Below, one piece after another: positions 1 to 12,460 of a DNA stretch of 64,000 nucleotides. Both the position numbers and the translations under genes were made by a program. Numbering within the stretch: the first letter of the stretch is position 1; the number at the start of each line of letters is the position of its first letter. Under the pieces are notes generated by a model. That model did no database searches, was not told the DNA's origin, and saw only the letters and a list, made by a program, of their open reading frames with translations. Origin of the DNA: Phycomyces blakesleeanus NRRL 1555(-). Taxonomy: Eukaryota; Mucoromycota; Mucoromycetes; Mucorales; Phycomycetaceae. The stretch lies in NCBI RefSeq assembly GCF_001638985.1, contig NW_017265163.1, positions 124,001 through 188,000 on the forward strand, given 5' to 3'.

Positions 1-2444
1 ATGTAAGAAAGTAATAATAAATTCGTCAAGACTGGTTGAAAAGGCTCTGATATAGCTGCCAATGTATGCTTTTTCAAGAAATTGCTTCATCATTGTTGAC
101 TCAAATCCACCCTTCTGATTTGTCTCAAAGTTTTTTAGCAGACCATTATAATGCTCAAAACTAAACAGCCAAAACGCATAAACAGGGTCGAAATCATTGA
201 TATACTCACTAAGATGAAGATGCAAGTGCATGTTTGGAGTAACCACTGGTTTTTTATATAAAGTCTGACATTTGGTGCAAAATTCTTGAAGTTGCTTGTG
301 AGCTTCTGTGGTTTCTTCAACAGTTATGGACGGCCTAGTTAGCAGACAACATGCTTTTACAAAAAGCATCCAATTGGCAAGGTGGATGGCAGGAATTACG
401 TGCTTCAAAACAAATGGGGAATATATTATGTACCACGACTTCCACTCATCAACCTTCATAAATGAGAACCCATCACAAATTTTCTTTGTAATATGAGCAT
501 ACCCAGAAGGTATAACAACTCCGTTGGCACATTCTTGCATGGTCAAAAATTCTTGTCACTGATCAGCTTGGAATCACGTCAAATGTTGATCATCCACTTT
601 GAAGTTCCAAGATAGAGATTACATATTGGATCAATAATGGTACACCGAACTGGATCAAAGTATGATAATAAATGAAGCTGAGACCACTGAGTTCCATTCT
701 CTTTCTCCAAAATTGTTCTTACATTGCTGTTTTGTGCTGTTTTTTATCTGAGAGCATCTCTGAGATTTGTTGCCTTTGTATGCTTTATCCACGTCTTGTA
801 ATCGAATCCAGAATAATTGAGCTTAGTGGTTTTTTTGAAAGTTTTAAATTGGCATTGATATTGGTGACAGGTGCATGTGCTCATATGACCAGTAAATCCA
901 GACGTTTTTCTGGCAGCAGAAATATGGCAAGCAACACACATCAAGGCAGCACAAACAGTTATCTGGGTATTTATATAGTCTGTCATTGATACACTGGAAA
1001 ACAGGTCTATCAATTCGGCAACAAGGGGCTCCAAGTAGTGGTTCATGCTATCTGTGCTTCCTTCTTTTGGTTCTGGCATCATGCCAACAAGAATGATGTT
1101 TTCTGGTTTGAGATGTTCACTTTGCGGGAGATTATTGATGGACAAGTAAATCGCACCACTCGAGTGGGTTTGGCCATCAAAAGGTTGAAACCAATCAATA
1201 TTTAATGTTAGCATCAGAGATTGGAAATCATCAACAAATGTTGTGCCATTGCTGTCTTGTAGCTCATTCCACATCACACCGTCATAAATATCAAGTTTTG
1301 TATTTCCCATTGTTGGGTGGTTTCTCCAAAGATTAATTCTTTGCTCAAAATCTGGCTTGGAAAAATGTTGCTGTAATGTGTGCTTAAGTGAGTTGTATGG
1401 ATACATCATTACTGGAGAAGAATGGCTGGCAGCTGAGAATTTGTATAGTGCACTGTTACAGGTATTTGATTCAGGAAAAATTTTAAAATTGCAATTCTTT
1501 ATGGTTGTGCCTGGAGGATATATTGAATGGCATTTTGAACATGCCACGTACACTGTCATTCCTTTTGTTGCTTCGTCAAAACCAGTAATATGTCTTAGGC
1601 TGTCGATTGTCAAAGGGAGAGAACCAGCCAGGTTGCAAATGGAGAGAAGATTGTTGCAGAACTCAATAAGAATATATCTACCATTATCTACCAAAAAGAT
1701 CAGTTGAAATATGACTATGAAAATAACCACAAAAACGAATATAGATGGGCATGCTATTTACTGAAAACTCATGAACTATAAAGACAAATGATAAGTTAGA
1801 TTCACAATCCAGCTTTGCAACAAAAAGAAATATTAATATCATAATATTTCATACCTCTAGAAGTTACAGAACTCTTAGTGTCAACATCCAAAGTCTCGCT
1901 TTGTTTGAAATCAAAACTTGCATTTCCTTCTTCAATTTCATCACTATCAATTATAAGTGATTCAAGGTTGATGTCTTCAGAAAAAAATATCGACTCTTTT
2001 TGATGTGCCAATATGAAAGCTGATAGTGTATATTTATTATTAATGAGTTAGAATAATACATTAGCATCATATATAAGAATAAAAAGTAATAGATTTTAAT
2101 AAACTTTTTTTAAAAATTATATTATTTTATTACCTTCTTCATTATCATTATCATCAGAATTTACATTGTCTGCATTATCATTATCAAAGATAAAGTCTTC
2201 TATATCAATATCTTCATTTTGTATGTCTATATAATATATTTATTAATATCAAATCTATATACGTAATCTTAGTTTTATTGGTTTTTTATTTACCTGTTGT
2301 GTTGGCTGCAGAAACTAGCAGACCATGTTCTTTATTATGTCGTCTTGCATTTTGTTTTCTTTGGCACTTTCCAGAAGGGCTGAATGCTATGCATTCAAGA
2401 CATTGACAAAAAACGTAATCGTTTTTAATTCGATTGTTAGACAT
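1..2444 (-). pseudogene. CACTA/tnp2-type transposase, copy 1, decayed and cut by the window edge
   Basis: This is a DDE transposase of the CACTA (tnp2) kind. The proposed start is the ATG at 2444-2442. Four exons join in phase: 2444-2294, 2226-2134, 2019-1855 and from 1714 downward. The first exon has a CxC/C cluster followed by an Arg-rich RRHNK stretch, a likely DNA-binding finger that the other two copies share. The core at about 1400-1000 has the segments IYDGVMWNEL, LNIDWFQPFDG, GAIYLSINNLP and ILVGMMPEPKE, which match copy 3 (23.3-26.9 kb) almost block for block. Acidic Asp/Glu-rich exons precede the core. In-frame stops occur at 746-744 and further on near 570-545. Homology resumes after each (WSQLHLLSYFD; NMHLHLHLSEYINDF near 230-190) and runs to base 1, so the C-terminus lies outside the window. 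It is almost certainly inactive. The family call is from remembered motif resemblance and similarity among the copies. Confidence 0.8.
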
Positions 2445-4566
2445 AGTGAATATATGAAATAATAAAAAGATATAGATTTTGAAACGCTTTTACCAAGATC
2501 TTTATATAGTGAAAAATAACTTATAAATAAATACAATACTGCTTCATGTCATGCTTATACTTTGTCAAGTATTTCTTCAATATACCTACTGCGCACTTTG
2601 TTATAACTGTCTTCACACTTTACTAAGTCATTATTCAAGACATTGACTGTGCACTTCATTAAAGTCACACTCTTTTTGATTTCTCTTTTTTTTTAAAAAA
2701 ACTATATTTGGAAGGATAAGGATTGTCCAGTAAGGCAAAAATTCTGAAAAAGAAATATTCACATCTCACATGTAAATTAAAAAAATTACTCTTTTTGCTT
2801 TTTTACATTGAGGGAAAGAATCATGCAAAAATACTACTGTAGCAAATATGAAATTATACAATCTCTTGGCACACACTCAAAACAATATCACTTCAAATCT
2901 TTTATATAAAGAATTGCTCTTCCATTTACGTTTATTATATAAAAATAATAAGAAAAAATATAGTTTATTTTATTTTATCTAAAAAAGATGTATTATATAA
3001 AAAATATTTACTTTTCTTTAAGTATATAATACTTTTAATATAAATATTTTTGAGTATAATTTACAAAAATATTAAAGACATATAAAATGTAGAGGGGAAA
3101 GTGATACTGCTGTAATTTTACAGCTAAAAAAACATATTAGAAATTACAGCCAAAAATAAAATATAATTTTTATTTTTTATTTTTTTGAAAATTTAATAAT
3201 ACTAATAAAACTATATTAAAGTTTCATATTGGCTGTTGTGTTTGCAGACTCTGGAATATAAACTAACTGACTTAGAAATATGCGACTCAAGTCAAAGTAG
3301 TAATCTGAAACAACACCAACAACAAGTAGCTGTTATCCAAGAGCCAATACACTTCCTTAAACCATTGCAAACAATATAACATAAAAATATTTTCTCAAAA
3401 GACAGTAACAACAGAAACAAATATCAAGGAGCAAAAGATAATTTTTTTCTAAGTGAAAAAGATATAAAAGAGATAGAAAACATCAAGCTAGAAACAGCAT
3501 CTTTTAACAGATACAAGAATTTCTCAATAAACCACCATACAAAAGTCTCACTTTATTCATCATTTCCATATCATCTCATATCTCTTCAATCTCAAGTTTA
3601 TTATAATCAAACCAAAATATTTCATTGGCAGTCTTTTGCGGTGTATGAGATATATAAGAAAAGATGAGTGTATGTAAGAAGAGGGATTGAAAAAAGAAAT
3701 TAAAGAATGGGGTTTGATGTGGTGATCCAGACATTTGGTTGTTAGATTTATTATATCTTAGAACATATTTCTATTATTATAGTAAATTAATAAGACCAAT
3801 AATTATTTATTTGTTCTTGGAAAGATAGCTGATTTACTATAATAATAGGAATATGTTCTTAGATATAATAAATCCAACAACCAAGTGTCTGGATCACTAC
3901 ATTATCCTCATTCAGGTATTAATTAAATATCATTCAAGTACTCTATACATTTTTTATATATATACAAGTACTGTGGTGCTCAAATAACTCTTTATTTAGA
4001 CCTTACTGTGTTTCTTCTTTTGAAAAGCTGTCTTTGCATAGTTCTTTCTTTTTACTGTTGATTTTATTTTATAAAACTTCACATTTGATATTGGATAAAT
4101 TGCGGGTAAAAAAAAGTCTCTTTGTTACCAAATAAACTAGTTAAAGAAATTGAAAGAGAAACTAATACCAAGATAAGAGTATGAATAATTTGAATGATTA
4201 GAGAAATAGTTAAACTAAATGAAGAAAAGTAAATAATAATATCTCTAAAGAGTTAACTATAGAAGGGAAAATGTTTACTGGAGTAAAAAATTCAACTAAA
4301 GAGAAGTTTACTATAGTAAATTTATTAAGAGATAAATGAAAGAGAAAATTGAGACAAAATAATAAAATAAAAGGGGATAGTCAATCTTCTATTAAGACTT
4401 GACAGAAAAATAAATAAAATGGAAAAAAATTCATAAAAAGATATCAGAAATAATAGACAGTGTCTTGAAAAAAACTTTGTATCAGAAATATTTGACACTT
4501 GTTATTGATTGATTTTAGACAGTTATTTATACTACTTTATAGATAAAATATATGGCAAAAAAGGCT
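2445..4566. other. AT-rich non-coding stretch
   Basis: No convincing coding sequence is visible. It probably includes the upstream flank and terminal region of tnp2 copy 1, but I could not find that element's terminus. It contains the foldback repeat at 3718-3901 and a small CTGTAA/TTACAG hairpin at 3111-3124. Confidence 0.5.
3718..3901. repeat. Foldback (MITE-like) element with about 70-bp inverted arms
   Basis: The left arm begins TGTGGTGATCCAGACA and the right arm ends TGTCTGGATCACTACA. The arms are inverted copies of each other for about 70 bp (with mismatches) around a centre of about 40 bp. The outer 55-60 bp of each arm also matches the outer end of the solo LTR at 38289-38831. No clear target duplication is visible (flanks TTTGA and TTATC). 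Confidence 0.75.
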
Positions 4567-4569
4567 AGA

Positions 4570-4584
4570 CACTACAGGAAAAAA
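4570..4584 (+). repeat. Left terminal inverted repeat of the CACTA element
   Basis: CACTACAGGAAAAAA, preceded by the target duplication AGA. It pairs with 9446-9460. Confidence 0.88.
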
Positions 4585-4900
4585 TGGCGGTTTTTTGCTT
4601 TTGTGACTATGTTTTCGGCCTATAATAATTAAAAAATCACTAAAAATCCAATTTGAAACTAGAAAATCTCTGTTTTTTGAAAAGGTTGACAAAAAGCAAA
4701 TTGACCACCTAAAATTAAATCTCCTGATAGACAAAAGTAAGCTTTAACTACAGACTTTACATTTTTAGTAAATGTAGATTGCATTTGATGACTATTAAAA
4801 GTCAGAAGAAAAAGAGAAGAAAATATCTAAACTTTCTGCTGAGAAAATAAAATATGTTAAGACAATTTGAAAAAAAAAATGTATTACAAAAAAAAACAAA

Positions 4901-4966
4901 TTATAGGTCTGCAAGAGAACTAAGTGACAATTTTGGGCCGCAGTTAAGCTCTGACCACACTATGTA

Positions 4967-4999
<33 letters not shown>

Positions 5000-7858
5000 A
5001 TTTATAGTCACATCCGACTTCACCAAACCAACCAATTCTTTGACATCTGCCAGGTGGACTACCTTTGGCTTCATTTGCCTATTGTTAACAACTGGTATAC
5101 CATTTACCAAACGGACTGCCGCAATCTCTACAAGAGCAAGCGGCCATCTCTTGTTGTTGAGCTTGTGCTCAAAGAAGACAACAACTTTTCTGAAGAAATC
5201 CTTGTAAACCGGGGAGTATGCAGAATTTATGTTGCGGTTTTCATCAACCTGAATCTGTAATCTGATGTTATGTGCCTCCCTTACACAATTTTGGTCGAGT
5301 GCAGAGTCAATCACACAACTATTGACAAATGCCTTGCGGCTAGTTTGTATAGCTGCTTCAATCATACTACAATCTTCCCCCTTTGATTCGTAGAAGTCTT
5401 CAAGAAGTTTCGAAAGACAAGAAATGCCTTCAAAACTATCTTGGATCGTTCTATTCCTCAAAGGCCCCCAGAACTCAATATCAGACCCAGCACCAACACG
5501 CTCACCCTCATCTGTCAACGGCCAACCAGCAGTGGAATCTTCATATTGTAAGTGTTATGCTGTTCTTGCTTTTGTAATCATGACAGTGGCTCCAGCCTCT
5601 GCTTGTTGTATTTGTGCTAAGCCAAGCATTATATTGCCAGCATTAACATTTATAGCAGAATTACTCTTGATAGCCCTTGAGTATTCACCAATTGCCCATT
5701 CCACGGATCTGGCGCTATATGCACGAGGTGGGCCATATGCGTCAATCATGAGAGGATAGTGCTGAAGAAGATGCTGGTTTATAGTGAAAATATTGATTTT
5801 GATTTTTCCACTTGTAAGCAGCGATTCCAGGTACATGTTCCATATTTCAAGTTTACTGAAGAAAAATAGTTAGAATAAATAATAGAATAACACATAGCTT
5901 TTACTAAAATATACCTTTTGATAGAGGTTTGTTCCTCTGCTGATAACTCCCAGCTCATGAGTAGGTTACATGCTTGAACCAAGCCAAGTAACGCGTTCCG
6001 GGCAGTTGCATCTCCAATACGCTCTGCCATCAGCATTGGGACGACGAACAGAAGAAAGTCTGCCCAATCGACGGCCTTGAACGACCCGGGGTTCTTGTAT
6101 ACATCCCTCCAATCGCCATGGAAGGATGTAGGGATGGTATTTCTTGTTTTGTACATTGCTGTACCGATCTCCTTCCGAACACCAGAAGAAAGAGCAAAAC
6201 AATGGTCTGTTCCGTAGGTACCAGAAACCAAACCCCAGACCTGCTTGCTTATTCCATGGCAAAGTCCATGCATCTCATTGAGGGCAAAAAACAATGGTCC
6301 AGAGAATACCTTCAATGTTGCCATGGGGGATTGTCCGTTTAACCCTTTGCAGCTGGATGCACTGGCCTGGGAAAAATTCTGGAAACTTTCCAGCGTATGG
6401 ATATTGGTGCTGGGCAAAGTTCTGAAGTATTGTCCGTGCTTGGGACATTGGCCGACAACATGACAGATACGGCAACCATCTTTGCTCATATGTCCAGAAT
6501 GACATGCCAACTTTGCTAAGGTGGGAATGTCACCAGTGACCATTAAGACATGTACCTTGGCACAAATGGTCTCGTTTGGTGTCTTGACAACCATCTCTTC
6601 ACTCTCCAACACCAGGAGCTCTTTCATCGTTGGTTCCATGAACGACCAGAAATTGGCAGGTGCACCTGGACCTGGGATCATTGCGATCTGGAGTATTCTG
6701 CTTCTCTCATACCAGACCATGGGATTCAGGTTAAGAATGGTGGCATGGAGGATCGTTACAGAACCAGGAACATTGTGTGGCGTGAATCCATTAACAGACA
6801 ACAAAATTGCAATGTCATCTTTTCCGGAAAACAGATGTTTTGCTTGCTGGTAAACCTGGCCATCAAACACATCGGTTTTACTTCCATCCGAGCTTGACTC
6901 ATGATTATGGCAGTAATGCATATCTGCTCTTGTATCCTCGTTGGCTAATGCAAGAGCAAGTTGTCTCGCCAATGGAAGCTGTATCATTGTGGCAGTAGCA
7001 ACCAGATCACCACCCTCGGTTTCTCCACGTCTTGTTTTGTACTGGCTTTGTCTACAGTTGGAGCACTCAGTCTGGGATAGACTGGTAAAGAGCATACATC
7101 CCCTCTGACAGATATCATGGACTGTCTCTTCAACACCAGAGAAACGCTTCAAAAGCTTTTTGCCGAGATGAGGAGTACATGCTCTGTATGTAATACAAGT
7201 CGACGTTTCCAAAATGCTGTTGAAATGCTTGACTATCATTTCATGGGCGTTGCAGGAGATACCAAAATCCTTAATGATCTTGAGAAACTCAAGGTTCTTT
7301 GCGTCGTCTTTGTCAGGGGTAGGTGCAGGCTGACTGAAGTCAAAAACCAAAGGAGATATTTCGTTTTCAATGATATCCATGTCGTTGCCAAGTTCCGCAT
7401 CATACTTTAACAAGGCAGATAATAATTAGCATTATATAATAAGACATGTATATCTATATATATATATATCTTACCATAGACGCATCATTATCATCAGTAC
7501 TAAAGATATTCATAATTGGATCATTGTTATCTTCACTGTTGAGTGTATCCATGATCTGATCTTTGATTGCATCAGCACGTTCTCTGCTTGTTTATGAAGG
7601 TAACAATATAATTAATTACACTTTCTAATAGTATGTATGTGATTTGTAGATTTACTCGATAGTGTCATTTGAGACAGTGTTCAAAACAACACTGACTTGT
7701 CCAGGAACAAGCATGGTCTGTGAAGTCTGGATATCATTGTGTCTTCTATGACGGTTCTTAAAGCATTGAGCTCTACAACTCTTGGCTTTTTTTAAATTGG
7801 TGTGGCGCTCTTTGCATTGATTGCATTGGTAACTATCAAGGATTGAATTTGAAGACAT
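4901..7858 (-). pseudogene. CACTA (tnp2) transposase, copy 2, one internal stop
   Basis: Four exons join in phase: 7858-7656, 7583-7475, 7404-5915 and 5855-4901, giving about 918 codons. Exon 1 carries a Cys-rich finger (CNQCKERH .. CRAQC) and an RHRRHN stretch like those of the other copies. Exon 3 holds the tnp2-like core: FDGQVYQQAK, SVNGFTPHNVPG, MIPGPGAPANF, VTGDIPTLAKL and a CRICHVVGQC knuckle. The C-terminus has an FWGPLRNRTIQDSFEG block and a run of about 12 threonines encoded by a (TTG)n repeat at 4969-5000. An in-frame TAA at 5557-5555 interrupts the last exon; the same frame continues to 4901, so this is a nonsense change (CAA to TAA would explain it), not a frameshift. A short unseen intron there is an alternative. 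It starts about 340 bp from the divergent accessory gene, so a shared promoter is likely. Confidence 0.82.
4969..5000 (+). repeat. (TTG)n trinucleotide repeat inside the transposase
   Basis: About eleven perfect GTT/TTG units. On the coding (minus) strand they give a poly-threonine tract near the C-terminus of the CACTA transposase. Confidence 0.9.
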
Positions 7859-8194
7859 TTTTTAGGTTGGAAATAAACACTTAAGAATAAAGGTATGAAT
7901 ATTGATAATTCCTTTTAAATAATATGCCTTTATACTTAATAGCGTTGAGATTTGTATAGACTTAATGACTACAAGTAGGCAATGACATAGATGGTACAAA
8001 TATAAACTCAGGAACAGAAGCTAAAACATTGCATAATAGCTGTTATTAGAACTACAGTAGCCCAATAATAATATTGGCTGGACCAATGGGTTAAACTCAT
8101 TTATATGAAACTAATAATAGACAATAGAAAATTTTTTCAGCCTTTATCTTTCTTTCACAACAATCCTTTTTCTCAGGTAAGCCAAACTCTCAAC

Positions 8195-8849
8195 ATGAAT
8201 AACACAGATAACAATTCCATCTCTTTGCTACACGCCATGTACAATGAGATACTATCTTTGAAGGCAGGCCAAGAAAAGGCCAAATTTGAAATGAAGGCAC
8301 AGATCGAAGAGTTGAAGCTCAAAATGAAGACGAGCATTGAAGATTTGAATTTGGAGATTACTGCTCTCCAGAGCCAACTGGAGAATAGAAACATTTCCAA
8401 CCAACACACTTTGCCTTCTGTCTCTGCCATTGTAAGACAAAAAATAAAACGAGTTGAATATATATTAATATGTCATTTAATAGTCTAGTGCTAATACCAT
8501 CCGCAAACCGGTGAGCATATTCCGTGAAATAACTTTAAAGCATATCTTCAAGATGATAAGTGAAGACCTTGGCATTGAAGTAACAAGTAACGAAAAGGCC
8601 ACACTCGATATGTGTACAAAGCTTATATGTGATGATATGGCTGCCCATCCTTCAGTGATTGCTCTTGGTCCTAATCCTAGCTGGGGGTCTATACCAGTAG
8701 CACTTAAGAAAGAAATGTGTGCCAGGCACGCAAATATAATGAAGGATTCTGGTATAGACTTCACTAGATGTCTTGGAAACTGGGCATCAACTGCAAGAGT
8801 TGCACATCTCTGGAGGGACCGCCATAAAATATTACAGTCTTGTAAGTAA
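8195..8849 (+). CDS. CACTA accessory protein with N-terminal coiled coil, function unknown
   Basis: Two exons (8195-8431 and 8484-8849) join in phase across a 52-bp GT-AG intron, giving 200 aa with no internal stop. Residues about 10-75 are a heptad-rich coiled coil (AMYNEILSLKAGQEKAKFEM and following Lys/Glu/Leu heptads). The second exon encodes a compact domain with KHIFKMISEDLGIEV, NPSWGSIP and VAHLWRDRHKIL. I do not recognise this domain. It lies wholly inside the CACTA ends and is transcribed away from the transposase, the position where many CACTA elements carry a second gene for end binding. That role is an inference. The start was chosen as the first ATG that leads directly into the coiled coil; an upstream in-frame ATG at 8105 would add 30 residues. 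Confidence 0.7.
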
Positions 8850-8899
8850 TCCAGTGTAGTGGAATTGAATAGGATATTTTACTATGAAAACCTAGAATA

Positions 8900-9310
8900 T
8901 TAAATAGCAAATAGCCAATAAAATGTATCTATAGATTTTTTTATGCTTTAACAACCAATAAAATAAACAATATTATTTATTTTTCTGTCATAATAACCAG
9001 TAAAATGAACAATATGATTTTTTTCTGTCATAACAACCAATAAAAATGATTAATAAAAATAATCTTCTATTGTAATAACCAATAAAAATTTGTATTTATT
9101 AAAATGATCAAACATTTACATGTATATTATCCAATAAAAAACTGTTTTCATAAAAGTAACATTAAAAAAAATTACTAGTGTCCAATAGAATTCCTTTCTA
9201 AGCTAAAATATTAAAGTAATAAATGACATTTAAGAGAGTACCCAATAAAAGTAATCGATTATATAATATACTTTATACAATAAAGAATGAAACGCTGTCC
9301 AATAGAAGAG
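8900..9310 (+). repeat. Subterminal array of CCAATAAAA-like motifs
   Basis: About nine copies of (A/T/G)CCAATAAAA or CCAATAGAA lie in the same orientation, spaced roughly 30-60 bp, between the accessory gene and the right terminus of the CACTA element. Subterminal repeats are the usual transposase-binding sites of this superfamily. Similar TTCTATTGG (reverse complement) copies lie at 22717 and 23141, upstream of tnp2 copy 3. Confidence 0.6.
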
Positions 9311-9445
9311 CCAACAAAGGAGAATCAGAAAGCGGAGATCTGTAATATGTATTTAAACTCCAGGGGGGCAAAGTGGATATTTGGCAAAAAACCGCCACAA
9401 AGCCGCCCTGTCAAACCGCCATAAGGCAGCCATAAAACCCCACTT

Positions 9446-9460
9446 TTTTTTCCCGTAGTG
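9446..9460 (-). repeat. Right terminal inverted repeat of the CACTA element
   Basis: TTTTTTCCCGTAGTG, followed by the target duplication AGA. It pairs with 4570-4584. Confidence 0.88.
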
Positions 9461-9463
9461 AGA

Positions 9464-12460
9464 TAAAACTTGATAAGATAATCATAAATAAAAATATAAA
9501 GAATAACTTTATAAATATTTCATCATGAAAAAAGAATAGATAGAGTTATAATATATAACTACAAAATAAGAAAAATATTGGAAAAAATATGTTAAAAATA
9601 AAGAGAAAAACTGTTTAGTTAACAATTTTGGTAAAGTAGTATTTGAAAAGAAGTGTTACATTTAGTGTACAGAAATAAAAATAAAAAAGGGAGAAAACAA
9701 TTTTAGAAAAAATAAATGGGAAAAGATTTTAATATTCAGAAAATCAGTTTTTGAAAAAGGCAATTTTATGAAAATAAAAGAAAGAAACTAAAATTTTGAA
9801 AAAAAAATTAAAAATAGGTTTTTAAAAGAATATCTGGACTTAGTAAAATACTGGTATTTGGACTATGGTACACATAATTACTACACTATGTGTAAAGATA
9901 ATGATGCATATTGAGTTATGGTGTGTGGTGCAACTGGTCAGAAATATAATATATATTATATATATAGTTATATTCTTGTGATTTTGCTTAGGATAATCCA
10001 ACAAGAAAAATTTAGATAATGAATGGGACTTCAAATAGATAGAAACAGATAGATGGACAACAGACAGATAGACATACGAACAAACAGACAGATAGACACA
10101 TGGACAAACAGACAGGTAGACAAACAGACAAACAGACAAATGGACAAATGGACAAATGGACAAGCAGACAAACCGTGAGACAGTACTTGTAGATTCTAAC
10201 AGTGTGCAATTTAGTATTTCTTGCACAACAATAGCTCAAGCTCAGTAACAATGTTTAAAAGAAATATATAGGAAAACTGAATGAATTTTATTGCGATAAA
10301 AATATTTCTCTTATATACTAATTGATAACTGTGTTCAAGATGACAATCTAGATATATTTTATGCTAAATGATAATTATTCAGAGCTGTATACAGATTTTT
10401 GAGCATAATTACAAAATGAAATAATAAAAAATAATAAAAAATAATAAAAAATAAAGATAATCAAACTATTAAAAAATATATACTCTTGAGAAGTATACTA
10501 AAGAAGTAATATCAAGAAGGGTGAAGAAACAAATACAATGCAAAGGGAAGCAAGCTAAAAACAAAATAAAAATCAAAGAAAAAAGACAGAGAGAGAAAAT
10601 AAATCCAAGAAATCAGATTCTGTTATGTCCAGAAATGATGTCACAACTTTGCACTATCTATAACTTAATAGTCTATCTATAAGTTAACATTACATCAGAC
10701 AAATATACTTTTTTGAGTGATGCTGAAATAATTATTAACACTTATATCAATTGTTATGTGTGGTACTTATATTTGTGATAAATGTTGACAGGTGATATTA
10801 TTATGATTTTTGAGATTTGAATGGGTTTGTAGATGTGAAATAACCTTTCTTTTCCACAAGAGAGAAAAAGACAAACTCAAAAGAGAATGTAGAATTAAAG
10901 AAAATAAAGTCAATAAGAGAGAAATAAGAGAAAAACAGTACTATTGATCAATCTCAATAGACTTGACTCAATATACTTAGATAATCAAACAAGTAAAATA
11001 TCAACAGCATTAAATATTAAAAGAACTTGTTGTCAGAAAATAAGACAAAGAAAAATCAATGTTTATTAAATGCAAATATTGAGATATTCATAGTTTTTCA
11101 ATTGACTTGTTGAATAATTAAATAAATAAAACTATTGAAAAATATAATAAAAAGTTGTATAATTGATGATGTATTAAATATTATTTGTTCTTTAGTATCA
11201 TTAAATACAAATAAAATAAAATAATTATTAAGTCATAATCATAAAAATAATTATACTTGTAAGAAAATATAATAAAAGTAATGTTAATTTTAAGTTGATT
11301 TGTTTAGTTAAATATAGGGAAAAAATAAGATATAATATGTGGTTGCATAAAGTTCTTGTTGATAGGAAAATGCTTTTTTGTTATACTTTTTGGTGTTTTT
11401 GCTCTACAAATAAAAAAATTGCTTTCTATTTAGTCTTGGCCACCATCAAAAAATAAAAAAATAATAGAATATAATTTTCTAGAATTACAAAGAATTCTGC
11501 AATGACACTGCACTGCCAGACAACCAAAATCTTGTAAAGTGCAGACTATAATTTAAACACTCCATGTCAAAGCTGACGCGTGATGTGTTAGGTTTGTTGT
11601 AAATTGTAATGGATCACTTAGTAAATAAAATACTATGATAATAGAATAGAACAGAAGATGGATACAGCAAAAGGCGGCAAGCAGCAATAGTTGACAGGTA
11701 AGAAAAGAGAGAACAATCAATAGAATTATTGTTAAAATTAAGAGGGAGAGAAAGGTATATGAAAAGAGAATAACAAAACAGTAAAGTAATAACCAACGAG
11801 GAGACCAAAACCGACAAATAACCTTCCTAAAACCAAGGAACTAATATGTTATGTCATAAGATAGTATAGATCACAAAGAGAAGAAAACAAGAAAAAGATA
11901 CTGAAACTGAATTTAATGATTTATTGAGTTGAGTTTGCTTCTCTTTTTATAGTTGACAAGATTTTAAGTTGATAATAGAAGTTTGGAAAAATAAAGATAG
12001 TAAAAATAGAATAATAAATAATCAATATGGCAAGGATAAAATATATGAATAAAAATACGGTAAAAAATATAATAATAAAGGTACTGATGTTGCGCGGAGA
12101 TGTTGACAGAATGAATTATGTGCATTGTAAAAGAGGAATGTTAATAGCATGGATGACCATGACTTCGAATGAGTACAATGTAGACAAATATGTTAACAAG
12201 GGAAAAGGAAAAAGTATTGTGTATAGAAGGAACAGGGAATGGAAATGAGATTTTTTCTGTGCACGGAAAAATTCTCCTCTTACCACCGAGGGCACAGCAT
12301 CACATCAACAAACCGTTGACGTCTGCCTCTCATAACCGGGACAACACGTCACGACAAACCGCCGGACAAACTCACCGAGCAGACTGACCTTCCAGTACCG
12401 GACACCACGACATAGTCAAATATTGAACTTATTTACTAAACACGTAATTTAGCAGCTTCT
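9464..12460. other. AT-rich intergenic stretch without recognisable genes
   Basis: Very AT-rich sequence with no supported gene. It contains an imperfect tandem repeat of GACAAACA/GACAGATA units at 10036-10175, and short AATAAAAA runs near 10420-10455. The open frames across the repeat are by-products of its periodicity. Confidence 0.5.
10036..10175 (+). repeat. Imperfect tandem repeat of 8- and 4-mers (GACAAACA, GACAGATA, GACAAATG)
   Basis: About 140 bp of tandem ACAGACA/GATAGACA-type units, drifting in sequence from left (GATA-rich) to right (AAATGGAC-rich). Confidence 0.85.

Larger units (their letters stand above)
4570..9460 (-). mobile_element. CACTA DNA transposon with both ends visible
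   Basis: The left end reads CACTACAGGAAAAAA and the right end is its inverted counterpart TTTTTTCCCGTAGTG, with one mismatch in 15. Both sides are flanked by the 3-bp direct repeat AGA (4567-4569 and 9461-9463), the duplication length expected of the CACTA superfamily. Inside lie a transposase on the minus strand (7858-4901), a divergent coiled-coil gene on the plus strand (8195-8849) and a right subterminal array of CCAATAAAA motifs. Beyond the termini both ends contain GGCGGTTTT/CCGCCA-rich sequence. Only one in-frame stop is seen in the transposase, so the copy is fairly young. Confidence 0.88.

Noticed and set aside
20..989. Plus-strand frames at 308-496 and 672-989
   Set aside because: They lie antisense to the tnp2 copy 1 coding sequence and show no domain features.
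4901..5207. Plus-strand frame with a poly-valine run
   Set aside because: It is the antisense of the (TTG)n poly-threonine tract of the CACTA transposase.
9840..10251. Two open frames rich in Cys-Leu-Ser-Val repeats on the minus strand
   Set aside because: They are produced by the GACAAACA/GACAGATA tandem repeat and have no other coding features.
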